5,145 nucleotides of DNA from Candidatus Dadabacteria bacterium. GTDB lineage: Bacteria > Desulfobacterota_D > UBA1144 > Nemesobacterales > UBA2774. The DNA is taken from NCBI GenBank assembly GCA_020027805.1, contig JAHKKQ010000199.1, positions 1-5,145 on the forward strand, in the 5' to 3' direction. This document shows positions 4,829-5,145 of the stretch, one piece after another. Position 1 is the first letter of the stretch. Each line of letters starts with the position of its first letter. Below the pieces are notes generated by a model. That model saw only the letters and a list, made by a program, of their open reading frames with translations, was not told the DNA's origin and did no database searches. Position numbers and translations under genes: made by a program.

Positions 4829-4847
4829 TCCCGGATCGAGTCCGGGA
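4829..4847. repeat. TCGAG-loop palindromic repeat, copy B
   Basis: TCCCGGA (4829-4835), loop TCGAG, TCCGGGA (4841-4847) form a perfect 7-bp stem. It has the same architecture and loop as 204-222. It is framed by GTAGGAGCGAG (4818-4828) and CCGCGAATGA (4855-4864), which recall the ends of another REP-type repeat. One palindrome may be nested in another, but this is uncertain. Confidence 0.7.
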
Positions 4848-4875
4848 CAGGCCAGCCGCGAATGATTAGAGATAA

Positions 4876-5094
4876 AGAAAAGACAAAGGAAGGAGAAAGG
4901 CTGTTTTTTTATCCTTCTTTTCCTTGATGAAAAGAAGGGAAAGACTAAGCAAGAAAACGGCAAAAAATATATTCTCTTCTTTGTCTAGATACAAAGAAGC
5001 AAAAATCACACACGTAGTGTGGGCTATGAAAAGACTGTACATAATTTGCTAAAAATCTCATGTACTCGCTAAATCTTCCAATTCTACCCCACAT
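4876..5094 (+). repeat. Dispersed structured repeat, copy 2 (left part)
   Basis: This copy is homologous to 1160-1390. It carries the AAGGA/TCCTT region (4889-4925), a perfect 9-bp hairpin CTTCTTTGT/ACAAAGAAG (4976-4999) and CACAC-GTA-GTGTG (5009-5021). The arm AATCTTCCA (5072-5080) has its partner at 91-99, beyond the window end. The section between the two conserved blocks (4933-4974) differs from copy 1 and lacks its ACACAC-A-GTGTGT palindrome. Confidence 0.8.
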
Positions 5095-5145
5095 GGTGAT
5101 TTAGGTTAATGATGCGTGATTATACTTCCGAAGTTGCTGATAAGG
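5095..5145. repeat. Terminal direct repeat, right copy
   Basis: Identical to bases 1-51 and lying within the dispersed element. If the molecule is circular, this is assembly overlap and the unique length is 5094 bp. Confidence 0.95.

Noticed and set aside
4661..4927. 88-codon glycine-rich plus-strand ORF
   Set aside because: Its composition follows the G-runs and hairpins of the spacer, with no ribosome site or domain pattern.
4775..4963. 62-codon minus-strand ORF containing ACPGLDPGTR
   Set aside because: That peptide is the usual chance translation of the TCCCGGA-TCGAG-TCCGGGA palindrome, and the rest is dispersed repeat.
1..5145. Plasmid or phage genome, CRISPR array, tRNA or rRNA
   Set aside because: No replication, mobilisation, capsid, integrase or transposase gene is visible. 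No regularly spaced identical repeats or RNA gene signatures were found. Only the end overlap hints at a circle.

Overview
The window is bacterial and holds four ordinary protein genes plus one lysine/alanine-rich gene. These sit among unusually long, repeat-filled intergenic stretches. Coding DNA is GC-rich, with frequent AGG/AGA arginine and ATA isoleucine codons, while the spacers contain AT-rich patches. Several spacer motifs look like the short palindromic repeats scattered through many environmental proteobacterial and Desulfobacterota-like genomes: an ATTGC...GCAAT hairpin followed by GACGG, and TCCTGAA/TTCAGGA and TCCCGGA/TCCGGGA hairpins. I suggest an uncultured Gram-negative lineage of that sort. 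No marker gene supports a firmer placement.

Layout. 1-279: repeat-rich spacer. 280-1050 (+): calcineurin-like metallophosphoesterase. 1051-1544: spacer with one copy of a structured dispersed repeat. 1545-2471 (+) and 2482-3030 (+): a two-gene unit of a diacylglycerol-kinase-family lipid kinase and a dual-specificity phosphatase. 3090-3120: terminator shared by convergent genes. 3128-3397 (-): small histone H1-like protein with a roughly 200-nt leader. Reading down the minus strand, the leader has a near-consensus promoter, a Shine-Dalgarno site with a three-codon ORF, an intrinsic terminator, and then a second hairpin. 3737-4522 (+): divergently transcribed winged-helix-like protein of unknown function. 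4523-5145: spacer with G/C hairpins and a second copy of the dispersed repeat.

The first 51 bases are repeated exactly as the last 51 (1-51 = 5095-5145). Joining the ends would give a 5094-bp circle and would complete the second copy of the dispersed repeat. However, no replication, mobilisation or phage gene is present. A contig broken inside a repeat is therefore at least as likely as a real circle.

Functionally, the lipid kinase and phosphatase are probably co-translated and may act on related phospholipids. The lysine-rich protein probably coats DNA. The most distinctive material is non-coding: a multi-hairpin dispersed element whose two copies differ only in ways that keep the stems, and the attenuator-like leader of the histone-like gene.
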